15,292 nucleotides of DNA from UBA5794 sp964196275. GTDB lineage: Bacteria > Actinomycetota > Acidimicrobiia > Spongiisociales > UBA5794. A program made the position numbers and the translations under genes. The notes beneath the pieces were generated by a model that searched no databases, was not told where the DNA came from, and saw only the letters and a program-made list of their open reading frames with translations. The DNA is taken from contig CAXMSN010000064.1 of assembly GCA_964196275.1 (NCBI GenBank), positions 1-15,292 on the forward strand, given 5' to 3'. Below are positions 1 to 5,624 of this stretch, in pieces. How positions within the stretch are numbered: the first letter of the stretch is position 1; the number at the start of each line of letters is the position of its first letter.

Positions 1-251
1 TTGAGTCGCTCTTCTGCCTCCGACCCGGCGTCGCGTACCGCCTTATCGACGTGGCAATTGGAGAGGAAGGGTCCGTAGGCCTCAGCATCAGACATGACGA
101 GCAGAGCTGCATCGAGTGGTGCGATGCGAGCCTCGTATGTCGCCTCTGTCGCAACGGCCGCTTGATCGACAAGGGCCCCTGCCTGTGTGACGGCGGCCTC
201 TGCTGCCTCCGTGACCGAGTCAACGGTCGCAAGCGAAAGGTCGTAATCCAT
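1..251 (-). CDS. M3-family metallopeptidase (oligopeptidase), N-terminal part, cut by window edge
   Basis: Reading from the ATG at 251 towards base 1 gives 83 residues without a stop; the gene continues outside the window. An in-frame TAG lies four codons upstream (261-263), which fixes this as the first usable start. The helical segment resembles the N-terminal domain of zinc-dependent M3 peptidases (thimet oligopeptidase / Dcp type): TYEARIAPLDAAL near residues 38-50, YGPFLSN near 59-65, then VDKAVRDAGSEAEERL at the window edge, matching the family pattern 'AVR-A-AEE'. Family members are cytosolic enzymes that cut short peptides with an HExxH zinc site; that site lies in the missing C-terminal half, so activity cannot be judged. 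No Shine-Dalgarno sequence precedes the start. The assignment rests on a remembered family pattern over a short stretch. Confidence 0.7.
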   Translation of the reverse strand, partial: MDYDLSLATVDSVTEAAEAAVTQAGALVDQAAVATEATYEARIAPLDAALLVMSDAEAYGPFLSNCHVDKAVRDAGSEAEERL

Positions 252-299
252 GCGCTGAGGCTAGAACCGAGGACGTCGTTGTCATCCAGATACAGCGAA

Positions 300-336
300 G
301 GGTCTGGTTCCGGGAGATCCTCCCCGAACCAGACCC
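300..336 (-). terminator. Hairpin downstream of the cupredoxin-like gene, probable terminator
   Basis: An 11-bp perfect stem (300-310 with 326-336) is extended inward, after one mismatch, by a second 5-bp stem (312-316 with 320-324). It lies 16 bases past the stop of the minus-strand gene ending at 353 and before the start of the peptidase gene at 251. The sequence after the stem on the minus strand is only weakly T-rich, so termination efficiency is uncertain. Confidence 0.6.
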
Positions 337-352
337 CTCCAGGTTCGGTTGG

Positions 353-1138
353 TTACTTCTCGATGACGAAGAACTCGACGATCATCCCGTGGTGGTACCC
401 GAGTGGCCCGCCGGGGACAAGGTACGGCGGGGCAAACGTGTCGATGGCGCTCCTCACCGTCAGTGGATCGGCACCCTGCGGGATCAGGTCAAGAGCGATG
501 TACCGGCCAGGTACTTGCAAGCGGATTCGCCCATTGAATGCGTCTTCACCCGGCGCGGCGTCCAAGTGTCCGACGGTTGTCACGATCTGTCCGGCATCGA
601 GATCTTCGGGTGCGATCTCCGTGATTTCGGCCAGAGTGCGAGCGTCGCCGTCATCGAGCCTGATCACAACCAGGTTGTGAAACTCCGTGTCAGAACCATT
701 GGAGAATTCGAGCGCGTCGCCTGCGACGATGTCACCATCGAAGCCGGTGTAGCCGTAATCGAACGCCTCGATCTGCACGATCTTCGGCGGAACCGGTGCT
801 GGTGCCACGGTCGTGACCGTTTCCACGAGCGCCGCAACCGTGGTGGTCGTGATCGGAACCTCGGTCGCTGGCTCGGCTCCGTCGCCGGTCGAAAGGAGCG
901 AGATGACTCCGGCTACGACCAGCACGACGGCCGCTGCTGTCAGGGCAACGAGCCATCCTCTGGGATTTCGATCCTTGGTCGGCTCGACCTTCTGTGGTTG
1001 CTGGGTCTGCATGTTCGTGCTCCTTTGCCATGTGGCGGTGAGCAGAGCGGTGAGATCCTCCGACTCATCTCTGAGCAAGCGGGTATCGGGAGCCGGGTTG
1101 GCTGTCCGAAGGCGCTCCATTGCGGTGTCGACTGACAT
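353..1138 (-). CDS. Membrane-anchored protein with cupredoxin-like outer domain; probable anti-sigma factor / sensor partner of the adjacent ECF sigma factor
   Basis: 261 residues. Residues 1-61 are a charged cytoplasmic segment, 62-82 are one strongly hydrophobic helix, 83-118 are a Thr/Val/Pro-rich linker, and about 119-261 are a beta-rich outer domain resembling plastocyanin-type cupredoxins: an early FSNGSDTEFHNLVV with His154, PGRYIALDLIPQGADP around 210-225, and GYHHGMIVEFFVI near the end with His249/His250 and Met252. In copper-binding relatives as I remember them, the position of Asp217 is Cys, so the type 1 copper site is probably altered. The gene starts at the last base of the sigma factor's stop codon (TGATG, one-base overlap), the usual layout of ECF sigma/anti-sigma pairs. 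No HxxxCxxC zinc anti-sigma motif is present, so the regulatory role is inferred from context and topology. Confidence 0.7.
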   Translation of the reverse strand: MSVDTAMERLRTANPAPDTRLLRDESEDLTALLTATWQRSTNMQTQQPQKVEPTKDRNPRGWLVALTAAAVVLVVAGVISLLSTGDGAEPATEVPITTTTVAALVETVTTVAPAPVPPKIVQIEAFDYGYTGFDGDIVAGDALEFSNGSDTEFHNLVVIRLDDGDARTLAEITEIAPEDLDAGQIVTTVGHLDAAPGEDAFNGRIRLQVPGRYIALDLIPQGADPLTVRSAIDTFAPPYLVPGGPLGYHHGMIVEFFVIEK

Positions 1139-1704
1139 CAGCGTTCTCCTCCTTCCTTGGCAGCACGGGGGGAAACCTGTGCGGGGACCCGTTCAAGGGC
1201 CTTCGTGAATCGTTGCTTGGCTCGGTGCAGCCGCTGTTCGGCGGCAGAGATCGAGATGTTGAGCACTATCGAAATCTCGGGCGCCGTCAGTTCTTCCCAG
1301 ACGGACAGCATGAGGATCGCACTGTCAGACTCCTTCAGTGACGACAGTGCAGCGATCACCTCTTGGTCCTGCTCACGGCGGATAACCACGCCGTCTGGAA
1401 GATCGGGGGATTCGGTTGGAAGGACCGAGATCTTCTCTCGAAGTCTGCCTCGCCGAAGTGCCGATCGTTGCTGATTGGCCAGCACACCGCGTGCTATCCC
1501 GAACAACCATGGCCTGGCTGTCTCCCAGTCAAGTTCGTCGATCCGCCGCCAGGCGACGGTGAACACCTCAGAGGCGATGTCGTCGGCTTCGGCTCGATCC
1601 GTACGGCGGATGCAGAAGCCAAGGACGTCGTCGTAGTGGCTCACGAAGAGTGAAGAGAAGCGAGCGTCGATGCCCGCCGTGCCGCCTGGGTTGCTGAAAC
1701 TCAT
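1138..1704 (-). CDS. RNA polymerase ECF-family sigma factor (sigma-70 family, group 4)
   Basis: 188 residues, typical for ECF sigma factors. Region 2 spans about residues 16-85, with DDIASEVFTVAWRR (41-54) and ARPWLFGIARGVLANQQR (63-80), the segments that bind core polymerase and melt the -10 element. A linker follows, then region 4 (about 115-170) with a helix-turn-helix near 138-163 (LTAPEISIVLNIS...AEQRLHRAKQRF) that reads the -35 element. The start ATG at 1704 has no Shine-Dalgarno sequence; a weak promoter-like pair (CTGTCA, 17 bases, GACAAT on the minus strand) would begin the transcript almost at the ATG, suggesting a leaderless mRNA. An imperfect inverted repeat lies just upstream, a possible control site. 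The next gene overlaps by one base and probably encodes its membrane-bound antagonist. The family call is firm; the regulon is unknown. Confidence 0.93.
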   Translation of the reverse strand: MSFSNPGGTAGIDARFSSLFVSHYDDVLGFCIRRTDRAEADDIASEVFTVAWRRIDELDWETARPWLFGIARGVLANQQRSALRRGRLREKISVLPTESPDLPDGVVIRREQDQEVIAALSSLKESDSAILMLSVWEELTAPEISIVLNISISAAEQRLHRAKQRFTKALERVPAQVSPRAAKEGGER

Positions 1705-1730
1705 ACTGGGTATTGTCCGCCTCGCGCCTA

Positions 1731-1750
1731 ATCCTGACAGGTGTCAGAAT
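1731..1750 (-). promoter_or_regulatory. Inverted repeat / candidate promoter-operator upstream of the ECF sigma gene
   Basis: Arms of 9 bases (1731-1739 and 1742-1750) are complementary at 8 of 9 positions, with a 2-base centre; the core is CTGACA-GG-TGTCAG. It sits 27-46 bases upstream of the sigma start and overlaps the proposed -35. A GGAATT string next to it (minus strand, about 1748-1753) recalls the GGAA-type -35 of ECF promoters, so autoregulation is possible. No experiment or alignment supports this here. Confidence 0.4.
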
Positions 1751-1812
1751 TCCATGCCATGTGGACAATCCCCCTATAGACGCGGCACACGCCGTCTCGC
1801 AGCAGGGGGGAA

Positions 1813-1840
1813 GATCGGAGGGGCGCACGCCCCTCCGATC
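1813..1840 (-). terminator. Strong perfect hairpin after the EEP-like gene, probable terminator
   Basis: A perfect 12-bp GC-rich stem closes on a 4-base loop (GATCGGAGGGGC / GCCCCTCCGATC). It begins about 50 bases beyond the stop of the minus-strand gene ending at 1892, upstream of the sigma gene. On the minus strand it is followed by CTTCCCCCC rather than a clean T-run, so it may be a terminator of the T-poor kind common in high-GC actinobacteria. Confidence 0.7.
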
Positions 1841-1891
1841 CTTGTCTTTCGTCTAGGTCCGACCCTCTCAACGAGACTCGTTCGTCGTCGA

Positions 1892-2875
1892 CTAGGCAGT
1901 GGGGCCGACGAGAACGGACACCGGTAGATGGTTGGCACCGATGTTGGGGCCGGTGGTGAGTTCGATCGGTGTCGCATCGGGGGACATCAGCACGAGGTCA
2001 AGTGGCAGCCCGAGCCATCCACCTATGAGGAACAGGTCGGAAGCTTCGGAGGTTGCGAGATACCCCTCGCCCTTTGTGGCATCACGCAGCTCGGAGGTGG
2101 AGAGGAGGGATCGCATGCCATGTGTCCACCGTGTCGTTCCGAGATTCCCTATGACGACCACAGGATTCTGAGCGCCGCGAGTGAGAGCCTCAATGGTGGC
2201 GAGTCTCGCCTCAAGTCGGTCCGCCTTCTTCTCGCCCCATGCCGTGGGCCCCGAGGCAGTGATGACGTCGTAGGTCCCGGTTGCATCTCCGGTCGTGACT
2301 CGGACAACGACGTCGGTGCCTTCACCCGTCGGGGTCACAGCCACATCCCATGGCTGGCGTCCGAGGACCACGTGCCCTGCGGAGCTCTCAACCTCCGGTT
2401 GTAGAAGCACGAGAAGTGTCGGGTCTGCGCGAAGTATCGCGTCAGCGATCACGTTGGTGCCGCCGGCGATCAGGATCAGATCTGCATCGGTTCCCGTGAT
2501 CCAGTTCAAGGCACCTTGTCTGTCGGTGTAACCGCCCGTTCCATCGATGCTCACGATGTGCAGGCTGTTCTCCCCGGTGGAATCCGGCTGGGAGCCAAGC
2601 CACATCGGGACCAACGCCACAGCGTTCACGGCCATCGCTCCGACGAACACAAGGATCAGGAACCCTCGGTTCAACATCCCATAGACGACTGCTGATAGAA
2701 GGCTTATCCAGAACAGCCACCATCGGAGGTTGGCGAGATAGTCGAACAGCCACCACGTATCACCGAAGAACGCCGCGATGGTTGCGATCGCGGCAAGGAT
2801 TCCGAAGATGAACGCTGCGACCCAGACCGCTAGTCGCAGTCCGGCAAGGGTCCCGGTGTCGCCCCAAGGCATCAT
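1892..2875 (-). CDS. Three-helix membrane protein with a degenerate endonuclease/exonuclease/phosphatase (EEP) domain
   Basis: 327 residues. Three hydrophobic helices lie at about 14-36, 48-68 and 71-93, followed by an outer or soluble domain (104-327) with the layout of membrane-anchored EEP-superfamily proteins. Recognisable landmarks are DADLILIAGG (130-139, where the family has D-D-V-V-x-LQE), ITASGPTAW (205-213, family H-P), PVVVIGNLGTTRW (238-250, family GDLNTTPW), GLPLDLVLMSP (289-299, family PIDHVL) and IGANHLPVSV (312-321, family SDHLPV). The catalytic Glu, His, Asp-x-Asn and Asp of the fold are replaced by Gly, Ser, Asn/Gly and Asn; Asp293 and His316 remain. It is therefore probably not a hydrolase. 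The gene overlaps the lipoprotein gene upstream by ATGA, so the two are translationally coupled. Fold assignment is fairly sure; function is unknown. Confidence 0.75.
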   Translation of the reverse strand: MMPWGDTGTLAGLRLAVWVAAFIFGILAAIATIAAFFGDTWWLFDYLANLRWWLFWISLLSAVVYGMLNRGFLILVFVGAMAVNAVALVPMWLGSQPDSTGENSLHIVSIDGTGGYTDRQGALNWITGTDADLILIAGGTNVIADAILRADPTLLVLLQPEVESSAGHVVLGRQPWDVAVTPTGEGTDVVVRVTTGDATGTYDVITASGPTAWGEKKADRLEARLATIEALTRGAQNPVVVIGNLGTTRWTHGMRSLLSTSELRDATKGEGYLATSEASDLFLIGGWLGLPLDLVLMSPDATPIELTTGPNIGANHLPVSVLVGPTA

Positions 2876-4488
2876 GATCCGAAAGCGTACATGAATCCGT
2901 CGCGGGAACCTATGTATACCCGTCCGTTCCAGACGGCAGGTGTCGCCTCGATGCAGCCACCCTCAGAGATCGTTGCTTCCCACATCTCCCGTGGTACGAG
3001 CGGATCGTCAAGGTCGTACGCGCGGAGGGCGCGCTCTGTGCTGAGGCAGTTGGTGATGACGAGCAGCGTGTCGTCGACGATAAGCGGCGAGGACCAGGCG
3101 TTGGTTCCGATGAAGTCCTCCCACACGACCAAACCGGTGTCGGTGTCGACCGCGAGGAGGTCACCGCTGTCAGCGGCAACGAAGATCAGGCCATCCTTGT
3201 GGAGCGCAGGCGTGGCCCATGCGCCGGTGTCCTGGCCGCGTGCGGCAGGGATATCGAGGCTCCACACGATGGGGTCGAGGCTTGAGAGGCTGGTAGCAGG
3301 GATCGACGTGTCGAGTTTCACGAGTTGGCCGACGTCACGCACGCGCCGCGCCGCGGTGTTGTTCGTCTTCTCGTGGTCGGCGTGGGCGACAACGTAGATG
3401 AAGCCCTCCTCGTCGATGACGATGGTTGAGTCGATGTCGTCTCCCATCCAGAAGTCGAAGAAGACCTCGGCGTTGCCGTTCTCGACATCCGAGATGTCGA
3501 CGCCCACAACGCGGCCCCCGCTCGTCGCAAAGTAAGCCTTCTGCCCGAAGATCGCGGTCGAGTTCTCCACCGAGTGCTGGCGTCCGAGCAAGTCGAACAG
3601 TTCGTCCGTCCACGCAGGCATCTGGTAGACAACCTCTGGGGCGACGGTGACGATCCCATCTGCGTTGTATGCCCGGTTCAGCTTGATGGCGAACCACCAG
3701 GAGTTCTCTCCACCCACATAGAGCATGTCGTCGATGACCACGGGATTCGAGTCCCAGTCGTCGTTCCACATCCCCTCCACCGACTTTGCGTGGAGTGACC
3801 ACACTTCCCTCACCTCGTCGCCGTCGAGCGCGAGGATCCGGAATCTGGGGTCACGCGAGCCTGCGTACAGAAGCGGGTAGCCATCCGGGTCGATGGTGAT
3901 CGTGCCCTTGATGATGTCGCCCATGTCGTAATCTGGTCTGAGTCGTTGGCCGGTGTCTGCGTCGACGAAGTGGATCTGTTTGTCGTAGGCGCCGAACACG
4001 ACCTCGGTCTTCCCGTCGTCGCGAACATGCACGAGGGGTTGGCCGGTCCAGCCGGTTCCCGACCACCACTTCTCTGTGTTTCCGACGGGAGAGTTCCCAG
4101 ACATCGGGCTATCAGGGAAGCGCCATTGCTGGGTTGGTGCCGTTTCCGGGATGGGTCCTGAGCCGTACCAGGTGCGCGTCGGGTTCCCCCTGAACATGGT
4201 GAGTCCCACTACGTCACCCCACGGTTCGAAGACCGTCTCTGCGGTCACGACTCCCGTTGGGCGCTCCGGGGCGGTCGTGGTGGTGGTTGTCTCGATTTGC
4301 GGGGCAGTCGTTGAGGTCGAGCCGTCGTCGCTGCCGCCGGGATCGCTGACATCGGTAGGACCGCCAGCGGATCCGATTGTCGTTACAGGACCATCGGAAG
4401 GGTCGGCAGATATCACGTTGTCGCCTCCCGCGACACACGCGGATGTCAGGAGTGCAATCGAGAGGAAGGCGAAGGCAGCGTTGCGCAT
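2872..4488 (-). CDS. PQQ-like beta-propeller lipoprotein
   Basis: 538 residues. An N-terminal signal (AAFAFLSIALLTSAC) ends at Cys18, a somewhat atypical lipobox with Thr at -3, so export and lipid anchoring are likely. Residues about 20-95 form a low-complexity Asp/Ser/Thr/Pro linker. The rest is a beta propeller of about eight blades with repeated 'hydrophobic - G - D-G-x-hhh-D-x-T-G' units, for example FGAYDKQIHFVDADTGQRL, LIFVAADSGDLLAVDTDTGL and the C-terminal VYIGSRDGFMYAF. The family covers BamB-like scaffolds and quinoprotein-like proteins; no quinone or metal ligands are evident, so a binding or scaffold role outside the membrane is more likely than an enzyme. Two cysteines late in the chain (TNCLST, GGCIEA) could form a disulphide. 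It is co-transcribed with the degenerate EEP membrane protein. The start has no Shine-Dalgarno sequence. Confidence 0.85.
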   Translation of the reverse strand: MRNAAFAFLSIALLTSACVAGGDNVISADPSDGPVTTIGSAGGPTDVSDPGGSDDGSTSTTAPQIETTTTTTAPERPTGVVTAETVFEPWGDVVGLTMFRGNPTRTWYGSGPIPETAPTQQWRFPDSPMSGNSPVGNTEKWWSGTGWTGQPLVHVRDDGKTEVVFGAYDKQIHFVDADTGQRLRPDYDMGDIIKGTITIDPDGYPLLYAGSRDPRFRILALDGDEVREVWSLHAKSVEGMWNDDWDSNPVVIDDMLYVGGENSWWFAIKLNRAYNADGIVTVAPEVVYQMPAWTDELFDLLGRQHSVENSTAIFGQKAYFATSGGRVVGVDISDVENGNAEVFFDFWMGDDIDSTIVIDEEGFIYVVAHADHEKTNNTAARRVRDVGQLVKLDTSIPATSLSSLDPIVWSLDIPAARGQDTGAWATPALHKDGLIFVAADSGDLLAVDTDTGLVVWEDFIGTNAWSSPLIVDDTLLVITNCLSTERALRAYDLDDPLVPREMWEATISEGGCIEATPAVWNGRVYIGSRDGFMYAFGS

Positions 4489-4534
4489 CGATGCGAGTGT
4501 AGAGATGGACCTTCGATACTCCGTTCACCACATT

Positions 4535-4705
4535 CGCTCGCTGCGCTCGCTCCGGACGACGGGTCTGTCGCTTCGCTCCCTGACGGACGACGGACTACAG
4601 AAACCAGAGATCAGACCCGCTCGCTGTGCTCGCTATCAGACCAGGAGGGCATTTGCTGAGATCTGACCTCTGGCTTCTGAATTCTGATTCTGTCGTCCGT
4701 CGTCG
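4535..4705. repeat. Repeat-rich palindromic element in the divergent promoter region
   Basis: The 284-base gap between the lipoprotein gene (start 4488) and the YihY-family gene (start 4773) holds no gene. It contains three copies of a CGCTCGCT-type unit: 4535-4551, a diverged one at 4568-4581, and 4618-4634 (16 of 17 identical to the first). It also holds a nested inverted repeat: outer arms 4582-4591 and 4692-4701 (10 of 10) and inner arms 4598-4615 and 4662-4679 (16 of 18). The third copy lies in the loop. The unit looks like a dispersed intergenic repeat or a small non-autonomous element. Coding is unlikely. Confidence 0.65.
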
Positions 4706-4749
4706 TTCCTGGCTGGCATCTGATCACCGATTCGATCCACGGCATCACT

Positions 4750-4771
4750 CGGCGGGCTCCTAGGCTCGCCG
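4750..4771 (+). promoter_or_regulatory. Hairpin directly before the YihY-family start codon
   Basis: CGGCGGGCT pairs with GGCTCGCCG across a short CCTA centre (nine pairs, two of them G-T), ending one base before the ATG at 4773. It occupies the place of a ribosome binding site, and no Shine-Dalgarno sequence is present. It could be a protein binding site at a promoter, a structure limiting translation, or chance in GC-rich DNA. Confidence 0.3.
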
Positions 4772-4772
4772 G

Positions 4773-5615
4773 ATGGAACGATTCATGCGGTTCAGCAAGT
4801 CCTGGTGGGGCACGGGCATCGTGATGTACCGCCGTGGCGATCCGTTGCTGATGGGTGCCGCGATCGCCTACAACTCCCTGTTCGCGTTGGTTCCTCTTGC
4901 AGCTGCGTTCGTCGCCATCGTGAACCTCTTCGACCTGTCTGCAACAGCCTTTCAACGATTCATAGATTTCCTCTATTCGACATTTCCCCAAGAGGTGGCC
5001 GAGTTCTTGGAATCGCTGCTCGAGACGTCTGACAGCGCCTATGCGAGTGATCAGCTGGTGATTGCGGTGGTGTCGATCTTGATAGCGTTGTGGTCAGGTT
5101 CGCGTGCGGTGTATGCGATCCAGAAGTCCCTCCGGTTGGTCCAGGGCGAGACGGAGGAGCGCGGCTATCTCAGAGCAAGGGGCACGGGAATCGGCGTGAC
5201 CATTGCTGCCGGAGCGTCGATCATGCTCGGTTACGCGGTGCTTCTTCTGGGTGAGACTGCTTGGGAGACCATTGCGGACTTCCTCGGACTCGGTGACATC
5301 GGAACGGTCCAGATCATCCTGTCTGTGCTGGTGGTCCTGTGGGTGTTCGGCCTGCTGTACATCATCTACCGTTTCGGCCCGCCCGTCCCACTCGATCGAC
5401 CGGCCATAGCCGCCGGGGTCGTCACCGTCGTGCTCGTGATAGGTACACAGGTCGCCATTGCCGTGTCTCCGGAGATCAACTCCCAGGCTCTGGCTGTGTT
5501 TGGAACGATGGGTGTTCTTCTGCTCTGGCTCTACGGCGTGGGAATCGTCGTGGTTTCTGTTCCGATGATGGTTGAGGCCACTAGAGCAGCTATCGGTGAT
5601 CTCAAGCACGGTTAG
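4773..5615 (+). CDS. YihY/BrkB-family (UPF0761) integral membrane protein
   Basis: 280 residues, the usual family length. Six hydrophobic segments lie at about 27-51, 94-115, 139-160, 180-199, 212-231 and 243-266. Family landmarks are the first-helix AYNSLFALVPLAAAFVAI (32-49), the long amphipathic stretch after it (55-90), ALWSGSRAVYAIQKSLR (105-121) before the second cytoplasmic loop, and YRFGPPVPL (199-207) before the fifth helix. The family was once called ribonuclease BN, but that was a misassignment; its role in the envelope is unknown. Only 9 bases separate it from the ABC exporter gene that follows, so it probably heads that operon. A downstream in-frame ATG at codon 5 is an alternative start. 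Confidence 0.9.
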   Translation: MERFMRFSKSWWGTGIVMYRRGDPLLMGAAIAYNSLFALVPLAAAFVAIVNLFDLSATAFQRFIDFLYSTFPQEVAEFLESLLETSDSAYASDQLVIAVVSILIALWSGSRAVYAIQKSLRLVQGETEERGYLRARGTGIGVTIAAGASIMLGYAVLLLGETAWETIADFLGLGDIGTVQIILSVLVVLWVFGLLYIIYRFGPPVPLDRPAIAAGVVTVVLVIGTQVAIAVSPEINSQALAVFGTMGVLLLWLYGVGIVVVSVPMMVEATRAAIGDLKHG

Positions 5616-5624
5616 CCTCAACTG

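Noticed and set aside
51..680. Plus-strand open frame of 209 codons at the window start
   Set aside because: It crosses the peptidase start, a terminator-like hairpin and the end of the cupredoxin-like gene; its product is Ser/Arg/Pro-rich without recognisable features.
389..1135. Plus-strand open frame of 248 codons opposite the cupredoxin-like gene
   Set aside because: It mirrors the minus-strand gene, has no family likeness and no ribosome binding site; the minus-strand reading has a clear membrane helix, domain and sigma overlap.
4535..4634. CRISPR array in the CGCTCGCT repeat region
   Set aside because: Units are only 14-17 bases, spaced irregularly, partly diverged, and no cas gene is near.
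4582..4701. Insertion sequence with terminal inverted repeats
   Set aside because: No transposase frame, no flanking target duplication seen, and the arms are nested as a hairpin rather than at the ends of a cargo segment.
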